Source: Doryteuthis pealeii (lineage: Eukaryota; Mollusca; Cephalopoda; Myopsida; Loliginidae). Taken from it: a stretch of 64,000 nucleotides of DNA. Positions 21,000 to 32,824 of this stretch are shown here, piece by piece. Below the pieces are notes generated by a model. The model was not told the origin of the DNA. It made no database searches and saw only the letters and a list, made by a program, of their open reading frames with translations. A program made the position numbers and the translations under genes. The stretch is from NCBI GenBank assembly GCA_023376005.1, contig CM042181.1:1715133-1779132 (forward strand). Reading direction: 5' to 3'. Each line of letters opens with the position of its first letter. The first letter of the stretch is position 1.

Positions 21000-22614
21000 T
21001 CAATTCAATTCACTGACATTCCCATAAAATGGCCAGAAGTTGGTGCTGACCACGACTCCTGGCTATTTTGCTTGGTTTATCATGGGATTAGTTGAATTGA
21101 TGAGAATGGGCAACGTCTCCTTGAGGTCTGCACATACCACAACCCATGCATCCAGAACTCATATTTTCAATGAAAACCTCGTCACAAAGTCTCTTGGAGC
21201 CACCCACAATCTGGCCGCTAGCAGTAGTTTGACCTGGCACGGCGCTCTGACCTCAGCAGCGTCCTTTAAACTTCGTAGCTTTCACAGCAGACTGTGACTC
21301 AGACCACTCCCTCGTCTGCTGTAGACTTGAACTCCAAATGAAAAATTTCCACATAGTCAAATCAAATGGACACCCTTGTGTGGATAATGCCAAAGCAGCT
21401 GACCCAACCAAAGCTGCTGCCTTCGTCTATGCCATACAGAGGTCCCTCCACCGTCTCTCACAGTGTTGCTCTACCCAGCAATATTAAGATGGCCTACGCA
21501 TCATCATTCATAACACGCTGACCGTTTTTGGCAACAGTGCGTAGGTTCAATGATTTGCTTCGAAGCTAGTGTCCTTAAAATCTATTGTTTTTAGTTTTAA
21601 TAAAACGTGAATTCTTTCAAGCAGTAGCCATATCAGTACTAATATACAGCTGCACTACTATGTCTATAATAAAACGCTTGGATAAAAAGCTAGATTAAAA
21701 ACTACACAAGGATTCTAACAAAACTCGGACGCAGCACCCTACAAAACAGTAGCTATACGGACACTTACCACCTATCACACAGACCATCCAACAAAAATGT
21801 AAAAGAACATGCTTGACATTGCTAGAGAAGTAAGTATGAACTCTAGGTACCACCAATTTTCCCTGTGAGATTTACCCCTCCTCCATATTTAACAATGAAA
21901 CTTGCAAAAAGGTTAATATTCTCTTGGAAATTTTTTGTCCACTCAAAAGAAGAAACATAAAAACTGATTTTTTTAAAAATTCAGCTTACAGAAATAATGT
22001 AAATTATGAACGAAAAACAATGTTTACATTTATGCAATTTGAAATTTAACGTAGCCAAAAACAAGTTATGAATAGAGGCTTTCTTAAAAATTCTCTAAAA
22101 AATCAATTAATTGTCCGATTTTCACGAAAATGTCCATAATTACTTACCTTTGCTGAAAATATGTCTGAAACTGTTTTTTCCTAAAATATATCAGGGCAAA
22201 TATTTTTACGAGGTCTACCCCACCATATTTTATTTTATGAAATATGTAAAAATGAACCTTTTTTTACAATTAAGATAAGAGTCTAAATAATTATATCAGA
22301 AGATTTTTATGAGTTTCTATGCGAGATTTTTTTTAGTATAAGAACCATGAATACAGAATTCTGCTAAAAACATGTCAATAAAGAAACTAACACTGTTGTA
22401 AACAAACGGACTGTTTTACTTATATTTCAAGATAAGGGTGAGTAATTTTTCTTTTTTATTTCTTGTTTGCGATTAAAAAAAAGTTCTAATGAACTCATAA
22501 GCGACGTTATTCTATGGACTTCTACATAAGGACATACCAGAAAACATTCTCGATAGATTACCGTTTGTGGTCTCCCGACAGAAGATGTTTATAACAAGAC
22601 TCGTTCTTAGGGGT

Positions 22615-22662
<48 letters not shown>

Positions 22663-22670
22663 ATATTATA
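21000..22670 (+). repeat. Segment C, long copy
   Basis: The first ~550 nt are shared with the P0 arms. The rest (GTAGCCATATCAGTACTAAT through ATGTCAATAAAGAAACTAAC to TAACAAGACTCGTTC and an (AT)n tract) is shared only with 28,440-30,115 (-), 44,200-45,800 (+) and in part 36,110-36,640 (-). Frames are short and not conserved. I recognise no family. Confidence 0.6.
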
Positions 22671-22862
22671 AAGCAAGTCACAATTCTCTTAGGATTTTAT
22701 TTTATTTAAACAATTATTAATAAAATTGCTGATGTGACAACATGAACAAAATGTTTTTTGCAACAAAAATTCTTCAAAAATCCATTAACAAATAAAATAA
22801 CTTTTATTCTTTACTTCCTCTTATAACTAAATACATTTTAACAAATCTTTTTCGTTAAACAT
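22670..22862 (+). mobile_element. Internally deleted Helitron (subfamily b)
   Basis: Ends resemble both ends of the 39,255-39,910 element in inverse: AGTCACAATTCTCTTAGG on one side, TATTCTTTACTTCCTCTTAT on the other. The centre is missing. The P2 mirror (27,802-28,421) keeps it. Confidence 0.4.
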
Positions 22863-22867
22863 ATATT

Positions 22868-22908
<41 letters not shown>

Positions 22909-23239
22909 TCTAAATATTCCAATCTAAACTACACAAATAATATGAATATACAATGTACGTAATTTCCTAACCGTTACAGACAAAATATCCCAATGTAGGT
23001 CGTTATACCATTCAAATTAATCAATCACCCCAACAACCAATTGATAGAACAGCCGCCAATAAGGATCGAACTGGCGACAACGTTGGACTGTAGTTTTCAA
23101 AGTATGACCTGTAAGCGAGAACCCGGATGACAAAAATTCATAGTTAATTTTGATCACACCCAATGCTTTTCTTTTCTTTTCATTAAAATAATAAAATCCT
23201 ATAAAAGTAAACCATATATATTTTTAAAATCTCATTTTT

Positions 23240-23815
23240 ATATATCAGTATATTTTTAACCCTTCACCGATGGAAACATACGTATTAGATGCTGGCAACG
23301 TCTACGTTTTTAAAATTATTGTTGCTGTATATCAGATTTTAAACTGTATGTTTTACGATAAAGTACAAGCAGTAGTTCTTTTAAATTTTTAATGAATTCT
23401 ATTACCTATCTATTAGTCTTTTAGTTTTTAAACGGTTAGTTTTGCTGTGGAAAAAAGAGTTTTATATCTAAACAAAAAGCGATAAAAATGGCTGAAGGTA
23501 AGTTACTTTCGAATTATTTCCCTTTCATTTAAATCTGGATTTGAAGACATTCATTTTCACCCGGTTATTTGATTTCTATTAAAGTTATCATCATCTCTCG
23601 TATATTATTTATTTTTAATAGAAAATATTTATTTTTGATTAAAAAATAACGTATCCCCTAAAAAAATAACTTAAATGAAAAATAAAGTTATTTTTGTCTG
23701 AACCAAAGATATTAAGATTTTCTTTTTCTGGATATTAACAATGAAAATTGATATTTATTTTCAGTGTATAGATATTTAACAAAAATAGGAATAGGACGCA
23801 GTCCAAAAATCTGTT
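23240..23815 (+). pseudogene. Orphan FEM-1 exon 1 block (copy 3a)
   Basis: Carries the conserved upstream block, ATGGCTGAAG at 23,488-23,497, the GTAAGT donor and the first ~320 nt of the intron. A rearranged LINE and then palindrome P2's centre follow, with no exon 2. The mirror block 3b faces it at 26,870-27,440. Confidence 0.8.
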
Positions 23816-23832
23816 ATATACATATATTATAT

Positions 23833-24151
23833 ATCATTATTGAGCTGCTTAGATCCTGTGCCGCAGGCGTCTCATCAACCCTGTGTGTTGCATTCCAGAT
23901 CTTCCACGCTTGTCTTAATATGATCTTTGAAGAACTTGGGGGGCTCCTGTCCTCTGCGTACCATCTGTAATTTTACTAGAGAGCAGCAACGTCTTCGTTG
24001 TCATAAACAACCAAATGTAGATGGGAATTTCCCATGCAATGTGTGTAACCGAATTTGCAAGTCCAGAATTGAAATAATGAGACACCAGCTGGTCCACAAC
24101 TGAAGATATGGAATGACGCCATCGCCGTCTGCGAGGGACTTCCAAAATAAA

Positions 24152-24152
<1 letters not shown>
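23833..24152 (+). mobile_element. LINE 3' fragment with internal inversion, copy 1
   Basis: The right part translates on + to a C2H2 finger FPCNVCNRICKSRIEIMRHQ, then LVHN and stop, followed by a 3' end running into AAAATAAAAG(AT)n. This finger is typical of the C-terminus of some metazoan LINE polyproteins. The left part is in the opposite orientation and on - encodes TDGTQRTGAP and FKDH-like residues, which precede the finger in such proteins. A 5' part inverted against the 3' end is the signature of twin priming. Confidence 0.6.
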
Positions 24153-24191
<39 letters not shown>

Positions 24192-24489
24192 CAAACTTGT
24201 TCGTAAACCCTTGCGGTAAGAAAAAACACGGCAAATAGTTTGATTGTAAAAATATACTACCAAACATGACCTGGTGTAAAAATTTGAAAACAAAGAAAAG
24301 ACCAACCGAAAATAATCGGTTAATACTTGGCCAAAAGAAATATATATATATATATATTTATATATAAAGAGAGTTTCATAATTTGCTTGAAGCATTGTGT
24401 ATGTATTGGTTAGGAGTTGATTTAGAAGGCTATCACAATGCAGTTTGATAGCCTTCTAAATCAACCTCCTAACCAATATTATATATTAT

Positions 24490-24523
<34 letters not shown>

Positions 24524-24601
24524 CCTCAGGATTTTATTCCTCGCTCAAGCTAAAGAGTGCTCAATACCTAACTAGAGGAAATAATAAAGTTAAACTTAAT
24601 G

Positions 24602-24673
24602 AGTCATATATACCTACTAACAGTTTCGCATATTAGCTCTTCAGGCAAAGATCTGTTAGTAGGTATATCTGAC
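24602..24673 (-). ncRNA. Hammerhead-like hairpin (type F3b)
   Basis: The RNA-sense strand has a long outer stem (CCTACTAACAG / CTGTTAGTAGG) enclosing GCC(C)TGAAGAGC, six bases, GCGAAAC. The ACU-GUU-AGU mini stem replaces ACU-UUU-AGU of type F3a. Followed by an N at 24,674. Other copies: 25,692-25,766 (+), 40,557-40,630 (-). Confidence 0.4.
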
Positions 24674-25310
24674 NGGCATTCAACAGCAACTAGGTTTTTA
24701 TTTTATTACCTACTGGTTTTTCCAGGGAATCGCATTCATGTAATGGACCATATAAATAATATATAGTATGGTTCCTGCATCCCTTGGACATATTCAAATT
24801 GTAGATATAAGAAACCACATCAGATATTTTTGCCTTACCTGCGAATTGCAATGTATCAAGATGGTAAGATATCCGGTCGGCAATCAAAGCATCACTGAAA
24901 ATTCAGTTTTTATTCTTTTTTTATCAAAAAAGCATGGAATATAGTTTTACTATAAATATGCAATTGAGAAATTTAGTTTTACTATTAAAAAGTTGCAGCG
25001 GAAAAAGAAAATGGGGACCATATGACAGTTACAGCCCCTTTTTTATCTCATTCAGAAGGACTCTGTTTTTCATTTAACACCGTCAATAACCGGTTGTTCT
25101 GTCAGGTTAGTTTTATAATTAAATACTATGATATGAGACTTAATGAATTGGAAACAGCCGTACGAAATTCTAACCGTGGGCGCCGTTATTTGCCGTATTG
25201 TCGCTTGCGTACTGATTATGTTCAATAATTATCAAATTATTATACGATATAGGCATTGATAATTGCCTTCAAGCTAAAAATTAAAAAATATTAAAATATA
25301 TATACTTTAA
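24674..25310. other. Central spacer of palindrome P2
   Basis: A stretch without a mirror image, beginning with an ambiguous base (N at 24,674). I see no gene, only scattered short frames. It is single copy within this window up to the truncated SINE at 25,318. Confidence 0.6.
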
Positions 25311-25317
25311 CTCACAA

Positions 25318-25480
25318 ACTCAGCGCCATAACTTGCACAGCTTAGATATGTGAGCGTAAAGTGGGATTTGATAGTAGGTAGTAGTGCTGCACGTCAGCCG
25401 CAAAAACAATTTTCTCTAGTCTAGCGCCTAAGTAAAAAGGGGCATAGACTCCCTCGCTGTCCGGTTGTACCGACAAAGCC
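25318..25480 (+). mobile_element. SINE type S3, 5' truncated
   Basis: Contains ACAAACTCAGCGCCATAACT and AGACTCCCTCGCTGTCCGG, as in 36,765-36,968 (-) and 37,715-37,975 (-). The tRNA-like head is missing. Confidence 0.5.
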
Positions 25481-25691
25481 ACTCCGGTATAACTTCATAT
25501 TAAAATGAAAATATCTCCTTCGTAATATAAAGAAGAGTCTCTCTTATTCGCATCAAACAGGCAGTCCCATTCAGTATGGGTGATGGGGTGTTCAAATTGT
25601 CGACGACGATTTGTTTAAATGTCTTCTAATGCAGATTAAATGAAAGAAAAAAAAATTAACGAAATCAGTCATTATATAAAGTTAAACCTAA

Positions 25692-25766
25692 GAGTCAGAT
25701 AACCTACTAACAGATCTTTGCCCTGAAGAGCTAATATGCGAAACTGTTAGTAGGTATATATGACTC
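25692..25766 (+). ncRNA. Hammerhead-like hairpin (type F3b)
   Basis: Full core CCCTGAAGAGC, TAATAT, GCGAAACTG with the outer helix of about 11 bp. After the mini stem, the strand GGUA can also pair with UGCC just before CUGAAGA, as stem I of a hammerhead would. The cleavage position would be A. Confidence 0.4.
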
Positions 25767-26064
25767 ATTAAGTTTAACTTTATTATTTCCTCTAGTTAGG
25801 TATTGAGCACTCTTTTAGCTTTAGAAAATCCTGGAGGTTATTATATATATATATATTATATTATATATATTCTTTGGCAAGTATTAACGCGATTATTTCG
25901 GTTGGTCGACTATCTAGTTTATTTCTTTGTTTTTCAATTTTTTTCACCGGGTGATGTTTGGTACTAGTTATTTTTACAATCAAACTATATTGCCGTGTTT
26001 ATTTCTTACCGCAAGGGTTTACGAACAAGTTTGCTATATATATATATATATATTATATATATAT

Positions 26065-26395
26065 CTTTTATTTTGGAAGTCCTCGCAGACGGCGATGAAC
26101 GTCACTGCCATATCTTCAGTTGTGGACCAGCTGTGGTCCATTAGTAATTCTGACTTGCAAATGTCGGTTAACACATTGCATGGGAAATTCCCATCTACAT
26201 TTGGTTGTTTTGACAACGAAGACGTTGCTGCTCTCTAGTGAATCAACTGCATGGTACGCGGAGGACAGGAGCCCCCAAAAGTTTTTCAAAGATCATTTAA
26301 GTCACGCTGAAGAAATGTACCATCACACTTCAAGCGTGGAAGATCTGGATGCAACAAACAGAGTTGATGAGACGCCTGCGGCACAGGATCTAGGT
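26065..26395 (-). mobile_element. LINE 3' fragment with internal inversion, copy 2
   Basis: P2 mirror of 23,833-24,152. The finger region is on - and the inverted part on + (KFFKDH, SVEDL). It joins directly to a truncated SINE S1 at 26,397. The finger is degraded in this copy. Confidence 0.6.
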
Positions 26396-26411
26396 GCAGA
26401 CTGGACTCTTA

Positions 26412-26525
26412 ACTTGTTAGGCAACCGGTTTAGAGAAGAAACTCTCAATTCAAACCTGTTGAACTTCCGCTTAAGAAATTGACTTTTTGTCGCATCCTGC
26501 TTGTGCAGAGGCGATTGTGTATATA
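26412..26525 (+). mobile_element. SINE S1, 5' truncated by the LINE joint
   Basis: Only the 3' half of S1 (GTTAGGCAACCGG to TGCTTGTGCAGAGG) remains, joined to the LINE fragment. Confidence 0.6.
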
Positions 26526-26766
26526 TTATATATATATATTAATATATTATAATACCACTGTTGGTAATCCTCGCGGTGAGAAAAAAAACCAGCAAATAGT
26601 TTGATTGTAAAAATATACTACCAAACATCAACCGGAAGAAAATTTTTTGTACCACAAAAAAAATCTATAAGTACATACTTTGGCAAAGAAAAATCAATTT
26701 ATATCATATATAATATAAGATATATATATTCATACAAACCCGCCAGGAAACTAACTAAAGTAAAAA

Positions 26767-26813
26767 GTCAGATCTTAGCCCTGAAGAGCATAAGCGAAAA
26801 CTTTAGTCTGACT
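26767..26813 (+). ncRNA. Hammerhead-like hairpin (F3a) in block 3b
   Basis: Core CCCTGAAGAGC..GCGAAAA with GTCAGA/TCTGAC ends. One base is missing in loop II and one A is added after the core. Confidence 0.3.
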
Positions 26814-26826
26814 CATTAAATTATTT

Positions 26827-26859
<33 letters not shown>

Positions 26860-26869
26860 ACAGATTTTT

Positions 26870-27440
26870 GGACTGCTCCTATTCCTATTTTTGTAAATAT
26901 CTATACACTGAAAATAATATCAATTTTCATGTAAATATCCGACCAGAAAAGAAAATCTTAATATCTTTGGTTCAGACAAAAAATAACTTTATTTTTCATT
27001 TAAGTTATATTTTTAGGGGATACGTTATTTTTTAATCAAAAATAAATATTTTCTATTAAAAATAAATAATATACGAGAGATGATGATAACTTTAATAGAA
27101 ATCAAATAACCGCGGTGAAATACTTTTAGAATGTCTTCAAATCCAGATTTAAATGAAACGAAATAATTCGAAAGTAACTTACCTTCAGCCATTTTTATCG
27201 CTTTTTGTTTAGATATAAAACTCTTTTTTCCACAGCAAAACTAACCGTTTAAAAACTAAAAGACTAATAGATAGGTAATAGAATTCATTAAAAATTAAAA
27301 GAACTACTGCTTGTACTTTATCGTAAAACATACAGTTTAAAATCTGATAGTACAGCAACGATAATTTCGAAAACGTAGGGTTGTCAGCATCTAATACGTA
27401 TGTTTCCATCGGTGAAGGCGTTAAAAATATAGATATAATA
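26870..27440 (-). pseudogene. Orphan FEM-1 exon 1 block (copy 3b)
   Basis: Exon 1 at 27,183-27,192 with donor GTAAGT on the minus strand, the conserved leader and upstream block, and the first intron part. No exon 2 follows. Mirror of 23,240-23,815. Confidence 0.8.
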
Positions 27441-27757
27441 AAAATGAGATTTAAAAAATATATATGGTTTACTTTTATAGGATTTTATTATTTTAATGAA
27501 AAGAAAAAAAAGCATTGGGTGTGATCAAAATTAATAAGAACTCGTCATCCGGGTTCTGCTTACAGTCATACTTTGAAAACTACAGTCCACATTGTCGCCA
27601 GTTCGATCCTTATCGGGCGCTGTTCTATCAATTGTGTTGGGGTATTGATTAATTTGAATGGTTATAACAACTACCTTGGAGTATTTTTCTGTAACGGTTA
27701 GGAAATACGTACATTGTATATTCATATTATTGTGTAGTTTAGATTGGAATACTTTAA

Positions 27758-27801
<44 letters not shown>

Positions 27802-28421
27802 CTAGCAAATATATGCACCCTCCGGGTGCAAGCATTTAAGTTTTAATGTATAAAATATTGTATTAAATTAGAAAAGGCTAATGAAACTAAAATAAGAATA
27901 CAGATAAAGATTTGAAACAGAGGGGTTATATAAAGTATTGAAACAGAGGAGTAATAAAAAAATGGAACAACTGGAACTTACTCTTCCATCACTCTCGTCT
28001 CTTCATGTTATTTTTCTAATTTAGTATTTAGTTATAAGAGGAAGTAAAGAATAAAATGACAGTTATTTTATCTTGTTAATGGTATTAATTGAGAGATTTT
28101 TTTCTATATTCATTAAAATTAAAAACCAAACAGAAATCAATAATACTAAGCACATATATTATTAAATTCGATTTTTTAATATTAATATGCAAATTAGCCT
28201 TCCTTCACACGTAAACCTATTTTGTTGTATATATAAATATAATTGCATGTTGTCAGTATGGTAGAACTAGTTAACAGTATTAATAATGTAAGACAATTTT
28301 ATAATAATTGAGGTTTAAATAAAAATAAAATCATGGAGTATGTGATGTTAATAACTAAGAGAATTGTGACTGAGTAGGAATAAGTTTCGGTTACAGACAG
28401 AAAAACACACAATCTCCTATA
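27802..28421 (-). mobile_element. Helitron-like element (subfamily b)
   Basis: The minus strand ends GCACCCGGAGGGTGC (perfect 6-bp hairpin), nine bases, then CTAG followed by T. The 5' end is blurred by an AT tract but matches GGAGATTGTGTGTTTTTC of the 39.9 kb copy. No coding capacity. Confidence 0.6.
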
Positions 28422-28439
28422 ATATATATATATATATAT

Positions 28440-30115
28440 ATATAATATATATATATATATCAACCCCTAAGAACGAGTCTTGTTATAAACATCTTCTGTC
28501 GGGAGACCACAAACGGTAATCTATCGAGAAGTTTTCTGGTATTTCTTATGTAGTAGTCCATAGAAAACGTCGCTTATGAGTTCATTAGAACTTTTTTTTT
28601 TAATCGCAAACAAAAATAACGAACATAACGAGTTCTTACAAAAAAAACAAAAAAACAGACAATTCAAAGATCAAATATGCAACTGGGGAAAAAATTACTC
28701 ACCATTATCTGAAATATAAGTAAAACTCCGTTGTTTACAACAGCTGTTAGTTTCTTTTTGACATGTTTTTAGCCGAATCTGTATTCATGGTTCTTATACT
28801 AAAAAAAATCTCGCATAGAAACTCATAAAACATCTTCTGATATAATTATTAGACTCTTATCTTAATTGTAAAAAAAGGTTCATTTTACATATTTCATAAA
28901 ATAAAATATGGTGGGTGACCTCGTAAAAATATTTGCCCTGATATATTTTAGGAAAAAACAGTTTCAGACATATTTTCAGCGAAAGGTAAGTAATTATGGA
29001 CATTTTCGTGAAAATCGGACAATTAATTGATTTTTTAGAGAATTTTAAAGAAAGCCTCTATTCATAACTTGTTTTTGGCTACGTTAAATTTCAAATTGCA
29101 TAAATGTAAACATTGTTTTTCGTTCTAAATTTACATTATTTCTGTAGCTGAATTTTAAAAAAATCAGTTTTTAGTTTCTTCTTTGAGTGGACAAAAAAAT
29201 TTCCGAAATAATATAACCTTTTGCAAGTCATTGTTAAATATGGAGGAGGGGTAAATCTCACAGGGAAAATTGGGTACCTAGAGTACATCTTCTTTCTCAC
29301 AATGTCAAGCATGTTCTTTTACATTTTTGTTGGATGGTCTGTGTGATAGGGTAAGTGTCCGTTATAGCTACTGTTTTGTAGGGGTGCTGCGTCCGAGTTT
29401 TGTAGAATCCTTGTGTAGTTTTTAATCTAGCTTTTATCCAGCGTTTTATTATAGACATAGTAGTGCAGCTGTATATTAGTACTGATATGGCTACTGCTTG
29501 AAAGAATTCACGTTTTATTAAAAACTAAAAACAATAGATTTTTAAGGACACTAGCTTCGAAGCAAATCATTAACCTACGCGCACTGTTGCCAAAAACGGT
29601 CAGCGTGTTATGAATGATGATGCGTAGGCCATCTTAATATTGCTGGGCTAGAGCAACACTGTGAGAGAGGTGGAGGGACCTCTGTATGGCATAGACGAAG
29701 GCAGCAGCTTTGGTTGGGTCAGCTGCTTTGGCATTATCCACACAAGGGTGTCCATTTGATTTGACTCTGTGGAAATTTTTCATTTGGAGTTCAAGTCTAC
29801 AGCACACGAGGGTGGTCTGAGTCACAGTCTTCGCTGTGAAAGCGTACGAAGTTTAAAGGACGCTGCTGAGGTCAGAGCGCGTGCCAGGTCAAACTACTGC
29901 TAGCGGCAGATTGTGGGTGGCTCCAAGAGACTTTGTGACGAGGTTTTCATTGAAAATATGAGTTCTGGATCATGGGTTGTAGTATGTGCAGACTCAAGGA
30001 GACGTTGCCCATTCTCATTAATTCAACTAATCCCATGATTAAACCAAGCAAATATAGCCAGGAGTCGTGGTCAGCACCAACTTCTGGCCATTTATGGGAA
30101 TGTCAGTGAATTGAA
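28440..30115 (-). repeat. Segment C, long copy
   Basis: P2 mirror of 21,000-22,670, with the same boundaries at an (AT)n tract and at GAATTGAATTGATGAAAATG. Confidence 0.6.
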
Positions 30116-30549
30116 TTGATGAAAATGGACGGTTTAGTTTCATTTATTTGTTTTTACGGAACTTCAACATTTTGTATATTGCTATTATGGAAAATAAAAT
30201 ACCTTAATTGTTACGCCAGATATGCCAATTATTATTAAATAAAACATGTCTGAATCACGCGCATCCTAATTATAAAATCTACCCCTTATCGATAATTGGC
30301 TATGGAACTGGCCAATCGCATATAAAGAGATCGAGGATTGCGTTGGCGTAATCATATCATTTTTCTGTTGTGTGTTGGAGTTTGATCGTCTCTAACGGAT
30401 CGGGGGAGGTATATGTTGGAAGACCGAACCCCCTATGAGCCAGTCACTAACATAACTGACGACGTTACCCTGCGCAGTGTAGTCTGGCGTATTTCGAACA
30501 TATAAAGTAATTAAAAGTAAATAACAGCAATGACAACCAATGTTTTGTA

Positions 30550-30930
30550 AACTTGTTTTTTTTAATTAACGCGTTTTGGTACCTAAATGGTGTTTTAAAA
30601 TTACACCTTTCAGTGGTATGCCAGATTTTCATGATGCCCGGGATCGTTCTATTTGTGAAATAACGATTTTCTTCAATTTCCCAGGTAGAATTCCCTCCTG
30701 GACTAGAGGGGATCAGGAGTGTAGTATCTGTCCAGTTACTATGGTCTGATTCTTACCTTCACCCGATTCCACCCGGCCTCGGCTGGTGGTCCAGTGTGCT
30801 TCGGCCACTGGACCGGTAAAGTACAATTAATAGCATCGATCCCAGGGGGCCAACTCCCCAGATCGACGCAATTTTTATGCGTCCACGTAAAAACGAGACC
30901 TAGTGTCCAGCCTTCATAAGTGGGATGAAC
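30550..30930 (-). repeat. Dispersed repeat G
   Basis: P2 mirror of 20,190-20,560. Confidence 0.55.
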
Positions 30931-31118
30931 AGGCAAGTACCCTCATATGTGATTCCATTGTCCAAAATTGCTAAAAAAATGTAAGGTTTATGGTCTTTTG
31001 TGCGTAATTAGACATTGGCCCCAAGATGTCCTGTTCGTATCTGAAAATTAAAGATGTTTTCCATTATCAGTATTGAAAATTGATCTAATTCAAAAATTCA
31101 AAATGATCACTGGAAATC

Positions 31119-31503
31119 GGTAATACTTTTTTGCTACGATCAACTGCCACTCGCCCGAGTCCAGCCTATTAGCCACGCCCACAGATGTTTGATTACTAAA
31201 AAAAAAAGGAATGTAAAGATTCGTGCATATTCAAATAACTAAAGAAAAAATGTTTGTAGAACCCTAAATTTACATGATTCAAAGTTGTTTTATTTAAAAC
31301 TTTCAATTTTCTAATCTAAAAAAAAATATTACGTTTTTAAAGTAAAATAAGATTTTCATCGTGGTCGTTCTTTTGTTTTCATCAACATTTGTGGGCGTTT
31401 GTCCTGGCTGTATTTTTTTTTTTGTTTTCATAAAAATCTGTGGGCGTGGCTAATAGGCTGGACTCGAGCGAGTGGCAGTTGATCGTACCAAAAAAGTATT
31501 ACC
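31119..31503. mobile_element. MITE-A copy 3
   Basis: P2 mirror of 19,604-19,991, with the same flanks on both sides, so all three copies descend from one insertion spread by segmental duplication. Confidence 0.8.
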
Positions 31504-31609
31504 CACAGGAAATTCTAATTATATTGGTCATTTTTTTTAATATTCTTGAATTATACATTTACTGCCAATATGTCATTGTCTAAAATCCATACGGTCACTT
31601 TATTTGTCT

Positions 31610-31990
31610 GTTTTGTTTTTTTTACGGCATATCAACCTCAGTGGGTCATTTAATGCCGATTAAATTTTGAAATAAATACATACCTAATGGATACACAGTA
31701 TTTTTATAAATACAATTTTCTATTTAACCATAGATGGGACCCTAACAGGTACTACCACTCCGCGTTAGATTGGACCAGGGAGCAATGGTGATGAAGGGGT
31801 GCTCCACATTCCCAAAACCTCAAAAACTGGAACCTCATCATCAGATAGAGTTTAACGCCATTCCCAGGACATGTAGACCCTCAGCCACCGCCTTCTAGCA
31901 CCCATATGATAAAAAGGGTTGGGGCTTGCCGTAAGGGCGGTAGATAATGATAAATGATAAAGTCGGGAAAATATATTCGGACGAAATCAC
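31610..31990 (-). mobile_element. Dispersed SINE-like element E
   Basis: P2 mirror of 19,140-19,500 with the same 5' and 3' limits. Confidence 0.6.
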
Positions 31991-32164
31991 TGCATTTGAC
32001 TACAGACATTTGACCCTTCTCATTCTTGTACGCACTGTCTTGTGAATTGTACAACTTCTTGTTTTTATGTAATAAGTATCTATTAGCACCAGATACAAGT
32101 GCTGAATAAAATATATATCAAGCACACTATTTCTCTGTATCTTTTACCACCTCAACGATACAAC

Positions 32165-32450
32165 AAGTATAAAAATGCATTGGAATTTTTTTTTTTTTTT
32201 TACTATAAAAATGCATTGGAGTTTTATTATAAAAATGCATTGGAAATTATTTTTTATTATAAAAATGCATTGGAAATTGATTTTTACTATAAACATGCAT
32301 TAAAAATGATTTTTATTATAAAAATTCATTAAAAATGATTTTTATTATAAAAATGCATTAAAAATGATTTTTACTATAAAAATGCATTGGAAATGATTTT
32401 ACTATAAAAATGCATTGGAAATGATTTTTACTATAAAAATGCATTAGAAA
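32165..32450. repeat. Minisatellite, ~28-bp unit
   Basis: Third copy of the array, about ten units, including several with GCATTAAAAATG in place of GCATTGGAAATG. Confidence 0.85.
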
Positions 32451-32824
32451 TTAGAAAAGCACACTATTTCTCTGTATCTTTTACCACCTCAACGATATAA
32501 CAGAAACTCAGAGAATCAGCAGATAGTGAAATAATTATTTTTCCCACTGTATGTTGGGCACTGCTAGAGAGCAAGAATAAACTCCTGTCACATTTTTCTA
32601 TGGACCCAACCGAAGCCCATGGTTCTTCGTCTGTCAACTTAACTGAGAAATCGATGTTTCTTATTATATCAGGTGGGATTACATAGTCTAAAATCCATCA
32701 TGTCTCTTAACTGACCCCGCACACTAACGATTCGAATAAATATGATCCACAACATAAAGTTCCAGGGAGTTATCGGACAGCGCCCCCAGGAGGTACGATC
32801 CATAGATGAAGAACCTCCGCTTTT

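Larger units (their letters stand above)
15100..24680. repeat. Left arm of palindrome P2 (~10 kb)
   Basis: Mirror landmarks with 25,660-36,010: exon 1 15,615/35,514, exon 2 start 16,676/34,482, stop 18,325/32,825, MITE-A 19,604/31,503. All give coordinate sums near 51,110-51,160. Nearer the centre the sums drop to about 50,210-50,680, showing a net extra length in the right arm, part of which is a Helitron internally deleted on the left. Confidence 0.85.

Noticed and set aside
23833..24152. Host zinc-finger gene
   Set aside because: A single C2H2 finger at the end of a LINE-type protein remnant, with a 3' tail of AT repeat and an inverted 5' part. It is a retroelement fragment.
24001..24395. 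Frames rich in YIYIYI and CVCVCV
   Set aside because: Translations of (AT)n and (AC)n microsatellites.
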